Of a stretch of 64,000 nucleotides of DNA, positions 29,946 through 39,170 are shown in pieces. Each line of letters starts with the position of its first letter. The stretch's first letter is position 1. Both the position numbers and the translations under genes were made by a program. Source of the stretch: Massilia sp. IC2-477. Its GTDB lineage: Bacteria > Pseudomonadota > Gammaproteobacteria > Burkholderiales > Burkholderiaceae_D. Location of the stretch: NCBI RefSeq assembly GCF_020707265.1, contig NZ_JAJFEQ010000002.1, positions 1-64,000 of the forward strand. The letters run 5' to 3'. The notes beneath the pieces are model-generated. The model was not told the origin of the DNA. It searched no databases and saw nothing but the letters and a program-made list of their open reading frames with translations.

Positions 29946-31232
29946 TTACTCCTGCTCGGAGATCGGCCGCATGACCAGGAACTGATACGACATCGCACCG
30001 AGGAACGCGATGCCAGCCCCAGTCAGCAAGGCCGGCACGAACGACCAGCTTTGCGCGATATACCCGGTAAAGATCGGCGCCAATGCGCCGCCAATGAAGC
30101 CACCAAAGTTCTGGATCGCACCGAGCGAGGCAACGCGGCTATGCGGCGCCACTGCGGTGGCGAGCGACCACGAACAGGCCGATGCCGCGTTGGCCAGGAA
30201 GATGACGATCGAGATGCAGGCGATGGCTGCGGTGTTGCTCTCGACCAGCGCTGCGGGAATCGTGAACGCCACCATACCCAGCATGGCCAGCACCACCGCG
30301 GTTCGACGTCCCGCCACGGCAGAGCTTGCACGTCGGGTGATGCGGTCGGACGCCCAGCCCGCCACAAGGGCACCGGCGAATCCGCAGACGAAAGGAATCG
30401 AAGCGGCCACGCCGACGTAGGCCACATCCATATGGCGCTCGGTGCGCAGGTAGCCGGGGAGCCAGGTGAGGAAGACCCAGTTCAGGTAGACCGAACCGAA
30501 GAAGCCGAGCAGCATGCCCCAGGTGGCGCGATGCCGGAACAGGGCGCGCCACGATTCAAAACCTGCTTTTGGCCCCTCTTCGACAACTTGGCCTTCGTCG
30601 AGATAAGAACGCTCGGCTTCGGACAGTTCCTCGCGCACCGGATCCCGATAGAGGATGACCCAGACCACGGCCGCGACGATGCCCAATGCGCCCGTCACGA
30701 AGAAGGCCCAATGCCAGCTGGTCGCGGCGATCAGGGGAGAGAGGCAGAGAGGCGCCAGCGCGAAGCCCAGTGGAGAAGCTGAATTGAAGATGCCGGTCGG
30801 CGTTCCGCGTGCGCGCAGCGGGAACCAATTGCTCACCACCCGTGCCGCCGCTGGGAATTGCGGCGCCTCGCCGATGCCGAGCACGATCCGTGCAAGCACG
30901 AACCAGCCGAAGCTGGACACGAGTCCGCCCGCAGCCTGGGCCAGCGACCACAGGACCAGGCCGGCGCCGAGCAGCCAGCGCGGCCCGATCTTGTCGACCA
31001 ATACACCGACTGGGAGCTGGCACAGGGCATAGCTCCATGAGAACGCTGACAGCAAGATCCCCATCTGGCCCATCGAAAGGCCAAGGTCTGCACGGATGAA
31101 TTCGTTAGCTACGGCCAAGGTAGCCCGGTCGAGGTAGTTAATGACACCGGTAACTACCAGCAACGTAAGCGCTATGGTTTGACGACGTCGGATACGAAAA
31201 GGGATAGTTCGGTTGCGAGAGATATCGATCAT
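29946..31232 (-). CDS. MFS transporter, anion:cation symporter (ACS) type
   Basis: 428 aa with ~12 membrane helices. VINYLDRATLAVAN in helix 1, GPRWLLGAGL after helix 2 and GIGEAPQFPAAARVVSNWFP in helix 4 are typical of the ACS branch that imports sugar acids such as glucarate, galactonate or hexuronates with protons. The exact substrate cannot be read. No sugar-acid catabolic gene is next to it. The 138 bp upstream (31233-31370) are AT-rich and hold no gene. Confidence 0.88.
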   Translation of the reverse strand: MIDISRNRTIPFRIRRRQTIALTLLVVTGVINYLDRATLAVANEFIRADLGLSMGQMGILLSAFSWSYALCQLPVGVLVDKIGPRWLLGAGLVLWSLAQAAGGLVSSFGWFVLARIVLGIGEAPQFPAAARVVSNWFPLRARGTPTGIFNSASPLGFALAPLCLSPLIAATSWHWAFFVTGALGIVAAVVWVILYRDPVREELSEAERSYLDEGQVVEEGPKAGFESWRALFRHRATWGMLLGFFGSVYLNWVFLTWLPGYLRTERHMDVAYVGVAASIPFVCGFAGALVAGWASDRITRRASSAVAGRRTAVVLAMLGMVAFTIPAALVESNTAAIACISIVIFLANAASACSWSLATAVAPHSRVASLGAIQNFGGFIGGALAPIFTGYIAQSWSFVPALLTGAGIAFLGAMSYQFLVMRPISEQE

Positions 31233-31370
31233 TTTATGATCGTATCAAATTGATGTCGATTTAGGAAAAGATATTTTTACCATGAAAGGTTTTCATACCA
31301 CCACCTTCACCGACATGTGCTGATTTGAGGTTGTTGACAGCACAAGTTTATAAGGAATAAGTCCGCCACA

Positions 31371-32468
31371 TCAATCCTCAATCACTGCCGTCCCGGCATA
31401 AAAGCGTAAGAAATCGTTAGATCCAATCTGCAAATCGTGCTTTTGCAGCTGCTCTTTCCGTTGTCTAAAAAGTGTCATTAGTAGTGATTTTCGTTCGTTG
31501 TCAGCACCATAATGCAGCAAACGATGGCACGTAGCACACAATGAGACAATGTTAGCGACAACATCAAGCGAAGCTTGGAAATGTGACTGTTGACTGATTG
31601 GAATCAGATGGTGAGCCTCCACATATCGTTTTTTTCTTGCCCTGGACAAAAACGTCCAGTGGGTTGCGTCGATCTCGCACGAAAACTGCGCAGCTTGAAT
31701 CGCAGCAGCAGCAACAACAGGTGAGCGGACATACTTATTAGATAAAGGATTGACAAATAGCGGCGCACTAACAATATTCTTCACATGTTCAGAGGTAGTC
31801 AATTGGGCCGCCTTCTCCAATACGACATTTTGGAACTCTTCTTCGCTGACAGAGAATAAAGAGTGTAGGTTTTTCCCAAATAAAGAGAATAAACGCTCAT
31901 AGTGCTTAAGGAGATATGTCAAATTTTCAAAAAAAACTGCATCACTAGGTGGATCAGTACGCAAATATTCGTAGCTTGCGATAGCCGCCGCTTCATATGC
32001 ACGTCCTAAATCCCCGGTAGAGGCAAGTGGAATTTTCCCCTTCCAAACATCTGGTGCCACCTCGAGGTAACTTAAAGCTCGAGTTGCTGCCTCCTCCATC
32101 TTTTTCCAAGCAAAACTTTTGGTATAGCGTTTTTCAACTGCTGTAATGCCTTGATTTAAACTCAAAAAGCACTTACTCATATCTTCCGAGAACAATAGCA
32201 CCACGTAATAACCATTCTCAGCGTTCTCGGTAACTTCCTTTCTAAAAATCCCAACCCACGGAACACGCGCGATGTTCCCATTGCCGATTGAACCTTTAAC
32301 CTTGTAAAGGTGAGCTATCTTACGATCTTTTAAAAAGGTTTCTATTCGATGCGGAATTTCGTTAAGAAGTGAGACTTGATCCGGAGTTCCGACAAGCTTA
32401 GCTACACCGCCTAACTTAGCGCGAGTTGTTGAGTAATTATCAAAAACGTCAGTGAAGAGATTCCGCAT
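31371..32468 (-). CDS. MrcB_N (DUF3578) - HNH endonuclease, type IV restriction-like
   Basis: 365 aa. Residues ~10-150 match the MrcB N-terminal domain (YKVKGSIGNGNIARVPWVGI and GYYVVLLFSEDMSKCFLSLNQG), the part that in McrB-type proteins reads modified DNA. A middle helical linker follows. The C-terminal HNH nuclease has AHHLIP (His286, His287), LDVVANIVSLC (Asn306) and CATCHRLLH (Cys311, Cys314, His315). Such fusions are thought to cut modified, foreign DNA. The gene is clearly AT-richer and uses different codons from its neighbours, a sign of recent transfer. No McrC, methylase or integrase is adjacent; the gaps on both sides (31233-31370, 32469-32636) are also AT-rich. Confidence 0.86.
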   Translation of the reverse strand: MRNLFTDVFDNYSTTRAKLGGVAKLVGTPDQVSLLNEIPHRIETFLKDRKIAHLYKVKGSIGNGNIARVPWVGIFRKEVTENAENGYYVVLLFSEDMSKCFLSLNQGITAVEKRYTKSFAWKKMEEAATRALSYLEVAPDVWKGKIPLASTGDLGRAYEAAAIASYEYLRTDPPSDAVFFENLTYLLKHYERLFSLFGKNLHSLFSVSEEEFQNVVLEKAAQLTTSEHVKNIVSAPLFVNPLSNKYVRSPVVAAAAIQAAQFSCEIDATHWTFLSRARKKRYVEAHHLIPISQQSHFQASLDVVANIVSLCATCHRLLHYGADNERKSLLMTLFRQRKEQLQKHDLQIGSNDFLRFYAGTAVIED

Positions 32469-32636
32469 GTCGCACCATTGCTCAAAAGATATTGAACAAG
32501 GTTAGCATCGATGTCTTCAAATGGCGAGCGATCCTCACATAGAGCGTAGAAATGTGGCTGGCATACAATGCTTGGAATTTCTATCTGTACTGCTAGCTAA
32601 GCATTGACGCTTGCAGGCATGTGTATTGGCAGCTAA

Positions 32637-33224
32637 CTAAAACCACTTAACGAACAGCTGCAACGCCGCATGCTGCAACAGCATGATCGTCTTGCCGTCG
32701 ACAATCTCTCCCCGTCCGATCATCTCCATCGCCTCGTAAAACGGCAGCTCCAGCACCTCGATATCCTCCCCCTCCACCACGACACCACCTCCATCGCTGA
32801 CGCGCTGGCTGTCCTCGTATTCCGCCACGAAGAAGTGCAGCTTCTCCGTTACCGACCCGGGGCTCATGTAAGCCTCGAACACCTTCTCCACCCGCTCGAT
32901 GCGATAGCCGGTTTCCTCCTCGGCCTCCATGCGGATGCGCTCGGCCGGCGCCATGTCGTCCAGCAGGCCGGCGGCCGCTTCGATTAGCATCCCGTCCGCC
33001 AGTCCGTTCAGGTAGGCCGGCAGCCGGAACTGCCTGGTCAGCACGACGCTGCGCCGCGCACGGTTGTACAGCAGGATCGCCGCGCCATTGCCGCGGTCGT
33101 AGACCTCGCGCACTTGGCGCTGGCTGCTGCCGCCCTTGCGCAGGTAGTCGAAGGTGTACTTCTTGAGCACATACCACTGGTCCGACAGGACGGCGACATC
33201 GATGAGTTCGACAGGAGCAGACAT
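32637..33224 (-). CDS. Nudix hydrolase, NudK-like
   Basis: 195 aa. Nudix box runs from [16 protein letters not shown] to MEAEEETGY, preceded by FRLPAYLNG, the layout of GDP-mannose/ADP-ribose pyrophosphatases of the NudK/NudF group. It would split nucleoside diphosphate sugars to NMP and sugar phosphate, with Mg2+. Divergent from the DeoR-type regulator gene across 70 bp that hold a twin direct repeat, so the two may be controlled together. Confidence 0.88.
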   Translation of the reverse strand: MSAPVELIDVAVLSDQWYVLKKYTFDYLRKGGSSQRQVREVYDRGNGAAILLYNRARRSVVLTRQFRLPAYLNGLADGMLIEAAAGLLDDMAPAERIRMEAEEETGYRIERVEKVFEAYMSPGSVTEKLHFFVAEYEDSQRVSDGGGVVVEGEDIEVLELPFYEAMEMIGRGEIVDGKTIMLLQHAALQLFVKWF

Positions 33225-33263
33225 CGGATTCCTTGACGTTTCGATGCCGCCAGCCTAACATGC

Positions 33264-33295
33264 AATTTCGTGCAACTTCAAGAAATTTCGTGCAA
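33264..33295. promoter_or_regulatory. twin 12-bp direct repeat, candidate DeoR-family operator
   Basis: AATTTCGTGCAA occurs at 33264-33275 and again at 33284-33295, exactly 20 bp apart (about two helical turns), in the gap between the divergent Nudix and DeoR genes. The second copy overlaps the first base of the regulator's start codon. This fits autoregulation by a multimeric repressor. The repeats are seen; the binding is inferred. Confidence 0.55.
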
Positions 33296-34050
33296 TGCTG
33301 ACCAGTCAACGAAAAAGCGAGATCCTCGCCCTGCTGAAGCGCCAGGGCCAAGTTGAGGCCAAGGCGCTCGCAACCCATTACGCGGTGTCGGAAGATACGA
33401 TCCGCCGGGATTTGCGCGAAATGGCGGCCGAGGGTCTGCTTCAGCGGGTGCATGGTGGCGCATTGCTGGCCTCCCCCGCCGAGGCCGGCCTGGCCGAGCG
33501 TCAGCGGATTGCCATCCCGTCGAAAGCCCAGGTGGCAGCCGCCGCGACGCGCCTCATCGCGCCCGGCCAGATCGTCATCCTCGACGGCGGCACCACCTGC
33601 GCGGAACTGGCCCGCTCCCTGCCGCGCGACATGCCGCTCACGGTGGTCACCCACAGCCCGACCATCGCCGTCGCCCTGGCCGAGCACGAGAAGATCGAGG
33701 TCGTCCTGATCGGCGGCCGCCTGTTCCGGCATTCGATGGTCGCCGTCGGCGCCGCCGCGCTCGAGGCGCTCAGCCACGTGCGGGCCGACCTCTACTTCAT
33801 GGGCGTGACCGGCGTGCACGCCGAAGCCGGTTTCAGCACCGGCGATTACGAGGAGGCCTACATCAAGCGCGCCCTGTCCGCCCGGGCCGCCGAAACGGTG
33901 GTCCTCGCTTCAAACGAAAAACTCGGCGTGGCATCCGCCTACAAGATCGGGGACCTCGGCATGGCCGCGAGCCTGGTCGTCGACGGTGCGCCCTCGCCCG
34001 AACTCGGCGCGGCACTGGCCAGCGCCGGTGTCAGCGTCGTGAGCCAATAA
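33295..34050 (+). CDS. DeoR/GlpR family transcriptional regulator
   Basis: 251 aa. N-terminal winged helix with the DeoR signature (SEDTIRRDLREMAAEGLLQRVHGG), then the DeoR sugar-phosphate sensor domain (ILDGGTTCAELARSL, ADLYFMGVTGVHAEAGFST). Usually a repressor released by a phosphosugar. A deoxyribosyltransferase-like gene follows at 16 bp and a Nudix gene diverges upstream, pointing to nucleoside or sugar-nucleotide salvage. Start ATG 33295 matches the family's usual first residues MLTSQRK; the ribosome site is weak. Confidence 0.92.
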   Translation: MLTSQRKSEILALLKRQGQVEAKALATHYAVSEDTIRRDLREMAAEGLLQRVHGGALLASPAEAGLAERQRIAIPSKAQVAAAATRLIAPGQIVILDGGTTCAELARSLPRDMPLTVVTHSPTIAVALAEHEKIEVVLIGGRLFRHSMVAVGAAALEALSHVRADLYFMGVTGVHAEAGFSTGDYEEAYIKRALSARAAETVVLASNEKLGVASAYKIGDLGMAASLVVDGAPSPELGAALASAGVSVVSQ

Positions 34051-34066
34051 ACGAAAGGAACACACC

Positions 34067-34429
34067 ATGCAGGCCAAGACCATCCTGATCGCCGGCCCCT
34101 ACCGCAGCGGGACCGGCGACGACCCGGTGCTCATCGAACGCAACCTGAAGGCGCTCGAGCAGGCCGCGCTGGCGGTGTACGACAAGGGGCACTTCCCGCT
34201 GATTGGCGAATGGGCCGCGCTGCCGCTGGCGCATGCCACCGGCGCCACGGCGCCGGGCGCGATTCCGCAGTCCTTCCTGTACGAAGTGGCCCAGCGCATG
34301 CTGCGCCAGTGCCATGCGGTCTACCGCATCGCCGGCGAGTCGCGCGGCGCCGACATGGATGTGCAAACGGCGAAGGAGCTCGGCCTGCCGGTCTATGTCG
34401 ATCTCGCCGACATCCCACCGGTCACGTAG
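34067..34429 (+). CDS. nucleoside 2-deoxyribosyltransferase-like protein (DUF4406 type)
   Basis: 120 aa. ILIAGPYRSG at the start and ESRGADMDVQTAKELGLPVY near the end resemble the Rossmann-like fold of nucleoside 2-deoxyribosyltransferases and DUF4406 proteins. The Met-Asp pair (DMDV) sits where the catalytic or binding acid often lies. Function unproven. Ribosome site GAAAGGA; 16 bp after the DeoR gene, so probably an operon. Confidence 0.75.
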   Translation: MQAKTILIAGPYRSGTGDDPVLIERNLKALEQAALAVYDKGHFPLIGEWAALPLAHATGATAPGAIPQSFLYEVAQRMLRQCHAVYRIAGESRGADMDVQTAKELGLPVYVDLADIPPVT

Positions 34430-34530
34430 CGCCCTGCTCCCTCCCGCGTACGTTTGCCTGAGGCAAGCCCGGATTCCAGAGCTGAGTTGCTATAGTAAGA
34501 CTCACCAGTTACCAGCCGGAGCACGACCTC

Positions 34531-35073
34531 ATGCGTCTTCTTCAACGAGCCGCCACCACACTCGGAGGGATTTTGGTTTCCACCATCGCTATCGCCGCGC
34601 CCGAACAGCAGGCCGCGGCCTTCATGAACATCTATTCCTCGCACTGCCTGAAGTATCTGCACGACTTCGACGGCCTGCGCAACCAGCTGAAGGCCTTCCC
34701 GCAGCTGCCGCCGGAAGCGGCGGCGATGTTCCTGCAGGGCGCCAAGGGCGCCGCCTGGTCGGTGCCGAGCCAGCACGGCCAGTTCATCATGGTCGTCCAT
34801 TCGGACAAGAACGTGTGTGCGCTCTACGCCAAAACAGTGCCGGCCGCGACAGCCCAGGCGATGTTCGAGAAGACCGTGGGCAAGGCGCCCGCGCCCTTCC
34901 GCGCCGAACGCAAGCGCAATACCTCGGACAAGGGGCCGGATGGCGTCAAGAGCACCATCGCCTACGAGTGGAGCACCGAAAAATCCCCACGCAAGCCGCT
35001 GTTTGCGCTCACCACCACGACCAGCAAGAATAGCGTGGCGCAGGGCGTGGCCACCGCGGCCATCGGCCACTGA
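34531..35073 (+). CDS. secreted hypothetical protein (possibly NMCC_0638 family)
   Basis: 180 aa. Signal peptide ending IAIAA-P (~23). Two cysteines (SSHCLKYL and KNVCALYA) are spaced as in a possible disulfide. PQLPPEAAAMFLQGAKGAAW and VPSQHGQFIMVVH recall a family named from Neisseria (NMCC_0638), from memory. Probably periplasmic; function unknown. Stands alone between a salvage-like gene pair and a convergent lipoprotein gene. Confidence 0.65.
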   Translation: MRLLQRAATTLGGILVSTIAIAAPEQQAAAFMNIYSSHCLKYLHDFDGLRNQLKAFPQLPPEAAAMFLQGAKGAAWSVPSQHGQFIMVVHSDKNVCALYAKTVPAATAQAMFEKTVGKAPAPFRAERKRNTSDKGPDGVKSTIAYEWSTEKSPRKPLFALTTTTSKNSVAQGVATAAIGH

Positions 35074-35105
35074 ACGGCGCCCTGGCGCCGCCCTGCCGTG
35101 CCTGG

Positions 35106-36209
35106 CTATTGCGGCAGCCTGATCTTGATGACGGCGTTGCCTGAGGTGGCGTACAGGTTGCCCTTGCCGTCGGTCGTGATGCCGCGGATGGCCGCCAGGC
35201 TGCCCGGCAGGTTCCCGGGCTGCAGCGTGCCGGCGCGCGCGGTGCCGGCCACCGTGGTCACGACGCCGGCCGGGGTGATCCTGCGCACCAGGTTGTTGAC
35301 GGCATCGGCTGCGTAGACATTGCCCTGCGGGTCCACCGTCAGGGCCACCACTTCCTCGAAGCTGGCCGCGGTTCCGGTGCCGTTGACTGCGCCGCGCCCA
35401 TTCGCCGCACCGGCCAGCAGGTTCAGGACATTGACGGCGCCGATCTGCGCATTGTTGGTGCGGCTGATCCGGCGCTGCAGGTCGAACACGTAGACGTTGT
35501 TGTTGGCATCCGCCGCCACGCCGCGCGCTTCCGGGTTGCGCGTGCCCATCAGGTCCTGGGCCACTTCCGGGCCTTCCAGCATGGAGGTAAAGCCGGCCGC
35601 GATGCGGCGCGTGCTCAGGCCGTTCGTCACCAGCACGTGGTCGCGCGCGTCGACCGCGATGCCTTTCGGAGTGATCGCCGGCATGCTTGTCGCGGCGACA
35701 TTGCTGCCCACGGGGATGGTCGCAAACGTGGCCACCTGGCCGGTGCTACTCGCCACGCTGCGGATGCGCATGCCGTCCGTGACGTACAGGGTGCCGCCCG
35801 CGTTGATGGCCAGCGCCAGCGGTTCGGTGAAGCGCGCGCGGTCGCCGGCGCCGTCGATGTACTGGCTCGAGCCCGCGGCGCCGGCCAGCGTGGTGACCGC
35901 GCCTGCCGGCGTGATCTTGCGAATTGAATCGTTGCCGGTGTCGGCCACGTACAGGTTGCCGGCGGCATCGATGGCGATGCCGGTAGGGGTGTCGAAGCGC
36001 GCCGCCGTGCCGCTGCCGTTGGTGCTGCCCGCGTCCGTGGCGCTGCCGGCGACGATGCTGATGGCCTGCTGCGGTTGCGGCGCCGGGTCGTCGTCCTCGT
36101 CTTCCTTGGGCGGATGGTCCCCGCAGGCTGCCACCAGCAGCATCAGTGCCGATGCGGCGAGTACCTTCAGGCGCGGGCGTGCGGGCTTGCCAGTGGGCGC
36201 TTGTTTCAT
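35106..36209 (-). CDS. NHL-repeat lipoprotein
   Basis: 367 aa from ATG 36209 (GGAG about 8 bases upstream). Lipobox LVAAC, then an acidic/proline spacer (KEDEDDDPAPQPQQ). The rest is NHL-type beta-propeller blades: GIAIDAAGNLYVADTGNDS, ALTVDPQGNVYAADAVNN and GITTDGKGNLYATSGN. Such propellers bind proteins or ligands at the cell surface; some are lactonases, but no metal-site signature is plain here. Monocistronic and divergent from the esterase-like gene. Confidence 0.82.
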   Translation of the reverse strand: MKQAPTGKPARPRLKVLAASALMLLVAACGDHPPKEDEDDDPAPQPQQAISIVAGSATDAGSTNGSGTAARFDTPTGIAIDAAGNLYVADTGNDSIRKITPAGAVTTLAGAAGSSQYIDGAGDRARFTEPLALAINAGGTLYVTDGMRIRSVASSTGQVATFATIPVGSNVAATSMPAITPKGIAVDARDHVLVTNGLSTRRIAAGFTSMLEGPEVAQDLMGTRNPEARGVAADANNNVYVFDLQRRISRTNNAQIGAVNVLNLLAGAANGRGAVNGTGTAASFEEVVALTVDPQGNVYAADAVNNLVRRITPAGVVTTVAGTARAGTLQPGNLPGSLAAIRGITTDGKGNLYATSGNAVIKIRLPQ

Positions 36210-36392
36210 TGGGTTCTCCAGGATCCGATTCACAAAATGCTAACACGGGACGCTGGAGGCGGCGGCGTGGATTCCCATGTCCTGCGCATGAATCAAGCCT
36301 GGCGATGCATCCTGCATGTTCGTGCTGGTTTTCGTCCGCTGGGGAAAGTGGTGTGGTTCAATGCTGCCACCTTCATCAGCAAAGGACCGTCG

Positions 36393-37331
36393 ATGCCCGA
36401 CGATGCAATCCCGAGCGGCGGCACAGGGCCCGCCCTCGTGCCAACGGCGGCCACGCTCGCACGTCCGGAAGGCGCGCGCCGCTACCTGGTCGCGACGCCG
36501 GCAGGAAGAAGCCCTGCTGGACGGCCCTTGGTGCTGGTGCTGCACGGCGCCGGTGCGTCGGCGCAGCAGGTGCTGGGCCAGGCCCATCCCCCTTCGCCGC
36601 TGTCCGTTTTTCTCGAGATCGCAGCGCGCGACGGCCTGGTGGTGATCGCGCCGGATGCCGGCAAGGGCGGCTGGAGCGACTGTTTTGCCTCCAGCGCGCG
36701 CGTGGCCCGCAAGGACGACGTCGGCTTCATCGCAGCGTTGATCGACCATGCGATCGCCCATCATGATGTCGACCCGGGCCGCGTCTACCTGATCGGCGTG
36801 TCGCGCGGCGGCTGGATGGCTTACCGCGCAGCCGTCGAGATCCCGCAGCGGCTGGCGGCGTTCTCGGTGGTGCTGGCAGGGATGCCGCTGCCTGGCCGCA
36901 GCCCGGCCCCCGGCATGCCGCTGCCGGCGCTGGTGTTCGGCTGCACGGCCGACCCCTTGATCCCCTACCACGGCGGCAAGCACTGGTATGCACCCTGGTT
37001 CATCGAGCCGGTGCGCGGCATCAAGGACTCCGTGCACGCCTGGCGCGAACTGGCGGGCCTGCCGGATACGCCCGAAGTCGTGCGCCTTGCGGCGAGCGAC
37101 CCGCGCGGCAGGACAAGCGTCACCCGTTATCTGTGGGGAGGAGCGCCCGGTGGGATGCAGGTCGGCCTGTACCGGATCGACGGCGCCGGCCACGCGGAGC
37201 CGAGCCGCCTGAAGCGCTACCCCCGCTTCATCAACTGGCTGACCGGCCTCCAGAACGCCGACCTGGAGGTGGCGGAAGCGGCCTGGGCGTTCTTCCGCGA
37301 TAAACGCGCCGGGGCACAGCTCACAGCTTGA
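36393..37331 (+). CDS. alpha/beta hydrolase, PHB depolymerase/feruloyl esterase-like
   Basis: 312 aa from ATG 36393 (AAAGGA 6 bases upstream). Fold markers: LVLVLHGAGASAQQV, DAGKGGWSDCF, nucleophile elbow GVSRGGWMA, FGCTADPLIPYHGG with the acid, and GAGHAEPSRL with the His. This is the LpqC-like poly(3-hydroxybutyrate) depolymerase/feruloyl esterase pattern. There is no signal peptide in this start, so it may be cytoplasmic. Its last 11 bp overlap the end of the convergent helicase gene. Confidence 0.8.
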   Translation: MPDDAIPSGGTGPALVPTAATLARPEGARRYLVATPAGRSPAGRPLVLVLHGAGASAQQVLGQAHPPSPLSVFLEIAARDGLVVIAPDAGKGGWSDCFASSARVARKDDVGFIAALIDHAIAHHDVDPGRVYLIGVSRGGWMAYRAAVEIPQRLAAFSVVLAGMPLPGRSPAPGMPLPALVFGCTADPLIPYHGGKHWYAPWFIEPVRGIKDSVHAWRELAGLPDTPEVVRLAASDPRGRTSVTRYLWGGAPGGMQVGLYRIDGAGHAEPSRLKRYPRFINWLTGLQNADLEVAEAAWAFFRDKRAGAQLTA

Positions 37332-38973
37332 TGTCGCCGCCCCCGCTCATGCGGTCGAGGAACTGCACCGAGGCGCGCTCGCTCATCACCAGCACCAGCT
37401 TCAGGCGCGCCCGCGTCATGCCCACGAACAGCTTGCGCAGCGTGAGCTCGTCCATCTCCTCGAAGTCGATCTCGGTGAAGATCAGCGCCGGCGCCGACTG
37501 GCCCTTGAAGCGGTAGACGGATTCGGCCAGCAGTCCGCCCTCGCGGAACACCGGATTCCCGAACAGGTCGTAGGCACCGGTGAAGGAGCGCAGCGTGTGG
37601 GCGTCGCTCAGCTTATCCAGCTTGAGGATGGCCGATTTTTCCCGTCCGCGGAAGGAGCAGATCGCGATGTCCTGGCGCCCGAAGCCGGCGGCAAGGCACA
37701 GCGTCACGGCGCGCCGGGTCTGCGACAGCATGGCCTCCACGTTGCCTTCCGGGTAGGTCAGCTCCTCGATGTCGGCGCCCTTGAACGGGCTGCCCGCCTC
37801 CACCGGCTGGCTGACGGCGCCGATCGAACCCAGCATCTGCACCACCTCGCGCGGGCTGCGGTAGTTGGTGTTCGAGTGCAGCACCACCCAGCCGGGCAGC
37901 GGCACCGACTCCTTGCCGTACAGGTTCTGGTCCGGGTCTTCCAGCCAGATGGCGCGCCCGCCGTCCTTCAGCATGCGCAGCACGATATCGCGCCAGGTGG
38001 TCGAGAAGTCCTGGCCCTCGTCGATGATGACGACGTCGTACTGCCAGGTCTCGGGCAGGTCGGCCGAGGCCAGCGCGCTCTCGATGTCGGACCAGACGTT
38101 CGGCGAGCCATAGTCGGGCGTCTTGCCCTGGGCGCGCAGCCAGGCGTCGCACAGCTCGTGAAAGTTGGCGACGCGCCCGCCGGCGGGCACCAGGCGCTCG
38201 ATGTGGTCGGCCAGCGGGCGGTTGAAGCAGACGTAGAGCGGGCGCAGGCCGGCGTCGATGGCGGCCGTGTATTCGGCCAGCGCCAGCTGGGTCTTGCCGC
38301 TGCCGGCGGTGCCCATCACGCGCAGGCGGTAAGGCGTGAACTCGAGCCGGCGCGCCCAGGTGGCCAGGCCGCCGGACAGGCGCGTCACCATCTGGGTGGC
38401 GCAGCCGATCATCGAGCTCGGGTCAGGGCGCAGGCTGAGGGTGTCGCCGAGGTAGCGCGTGACGCGGTCGAACTCCTCGGTGCGCGGCGTCAGCGGCAGG
38501 ATCTCGCGGATCTTCGCGCCCAGGCGCCCCTTGGTGGTGGCGTCGATGATGTGGCTGGGGTCAATGCCCGCCTGCTGCGGGTCCTTGACGATGTAGTCGG
38601 GGCAGTACAGCAGGTAGTCGATCGACAGCTCGCCCTGGTAGCGCTTGGCGAAGCCTTCGATGGTGTGCAGGATCTGGTGGCGGATCTTGCGCGGCTTGCC
38701 CTGGTAGTTCTTGACCAGGCCGTCCCTGCTCTCGTTCAGGAAGCCGGCAATCTGCTCGATCAGCAGCAGGCGGCCGTTGGGCGCCACGATGATGAAGTCG
38801 ATGTCGCCATAGGCCGAAAAGCCGTGCTCGACGTTGGTCCAGTGGACCCCGTGGTAGATCTCGTAGGGCGTGTCCGAGAGGCGCTTCTCGAGCAGCGCCA
38901 GGGTCTCGATTTCACGTGCGGCGGCGCCGGTGACGGACATCTCGCGCCAGCCGGCAGGATGGATATGGGCCAT
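37321..38973 (-). CDS. NERD domain - UvrD/Rep-type helicase fusion
   Basis: 550 aa. N-terminal NERD-like nuclease domain (~20-130: GDIDFIIVAPNGRLLLIEQ), then a superfamily 1 helicase with Walker A GTAGSGKT (221-228), Walker B/motif II DEGQD (318-322), NTNYRSP (motif IV) and VYRFKGQSAP / VGMTRARLKLVLVMS (motifs V-VI). It should unwind DNA using ATP; the NERD part is related to nucleases. The usual NERD E-x-K motif reads E-Q-I (73-75), so the nuclease may be dead. Role unknown: repair or defence are both possible. Confidence 0.85.
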   Translation of the reverse strand: MAHIHPAGWREMSVTGAAAREIETLALLEKRLSDTPYEIYHGVHWTNVEHGFSAYGDIDFIIVAPNGRLLLIEQIAGFLNESRDGLVKNYQGKPRKIRHQILHTIEGFAKRYQGELSIDYLLYCPDYIVKDPQQAGIDPSHIIDATTKGRLGAKIREILPLTPRTEEFDRVTRYLGDTLSLRPDPSSMIGCATQMVTRLSGGLATWARRLEFTPYRLRVMGTAGSGKTQLALAEYTAAIDAGLRPLYVCFNRPLADHIERLVPAGGRVANFHELCDAWLRAQGKTPDYGSPNVWSDIESALASADLPETWQYDVVIIDEGQDFSTTWRDIVLRMLKDGGRAIWLEDPDQNLYGKESVPLPGWVVLHSNTNYRSPREVVQMLGSIGAVSQPVEAGSPFKGADIEELTYPEGNVEAMLSQTRRAVTLCLAAGFGRQDIAICSFRGREKSAILKLDKLSDAHTLRSFTGAYDLFGNPVFREGGLLAESVYRFKGQSAPALIFTEIDFEEMDELTLRKLFVGMTRARLKLVLVMSERASVQFLDRMSGGGDIKL

Positions 38974-39039
38974 GGATCGTCGCTCACCTGTTTTTTATAT
39001 AACAATATTGTAAAGCCGATCACAGTTATGAACAGCACT

Positions 39040-39170
39040 GTAGGGTGGGCGGGGTAATTTCGGGCAATGCCTGGAATTACGAACACCCACGCGGTCAACA
39101 GGCGCCAGCACCGGCACGACGTATCAGCATGTGGTGATCACCGCGTGGGCGGCATAGCCGCCCACCCTAC
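39040..39170. repeat. GTAGGGTGGGC inverted repeat, family B copy 3
   Basis: Left end GTAGGGTGGGCGGGG (39040), right end CGGCATAGCCGCCCACCCTAC (ending 39170). The inside includes the unit CACGCGGTCAACAGGCGCCA, also found as a variant in copy 4. The right end supplies the TAG stop of the leftward desaturase gene (39167-39169). Confidence 0.86.

Noticed and set aside
29946..33224. Multi-gene defence island around the HNH gene
   Set aside because: Neighbours are an MFS transporter and a Nudix enzyme of host composition; only the single gene looks foreign.
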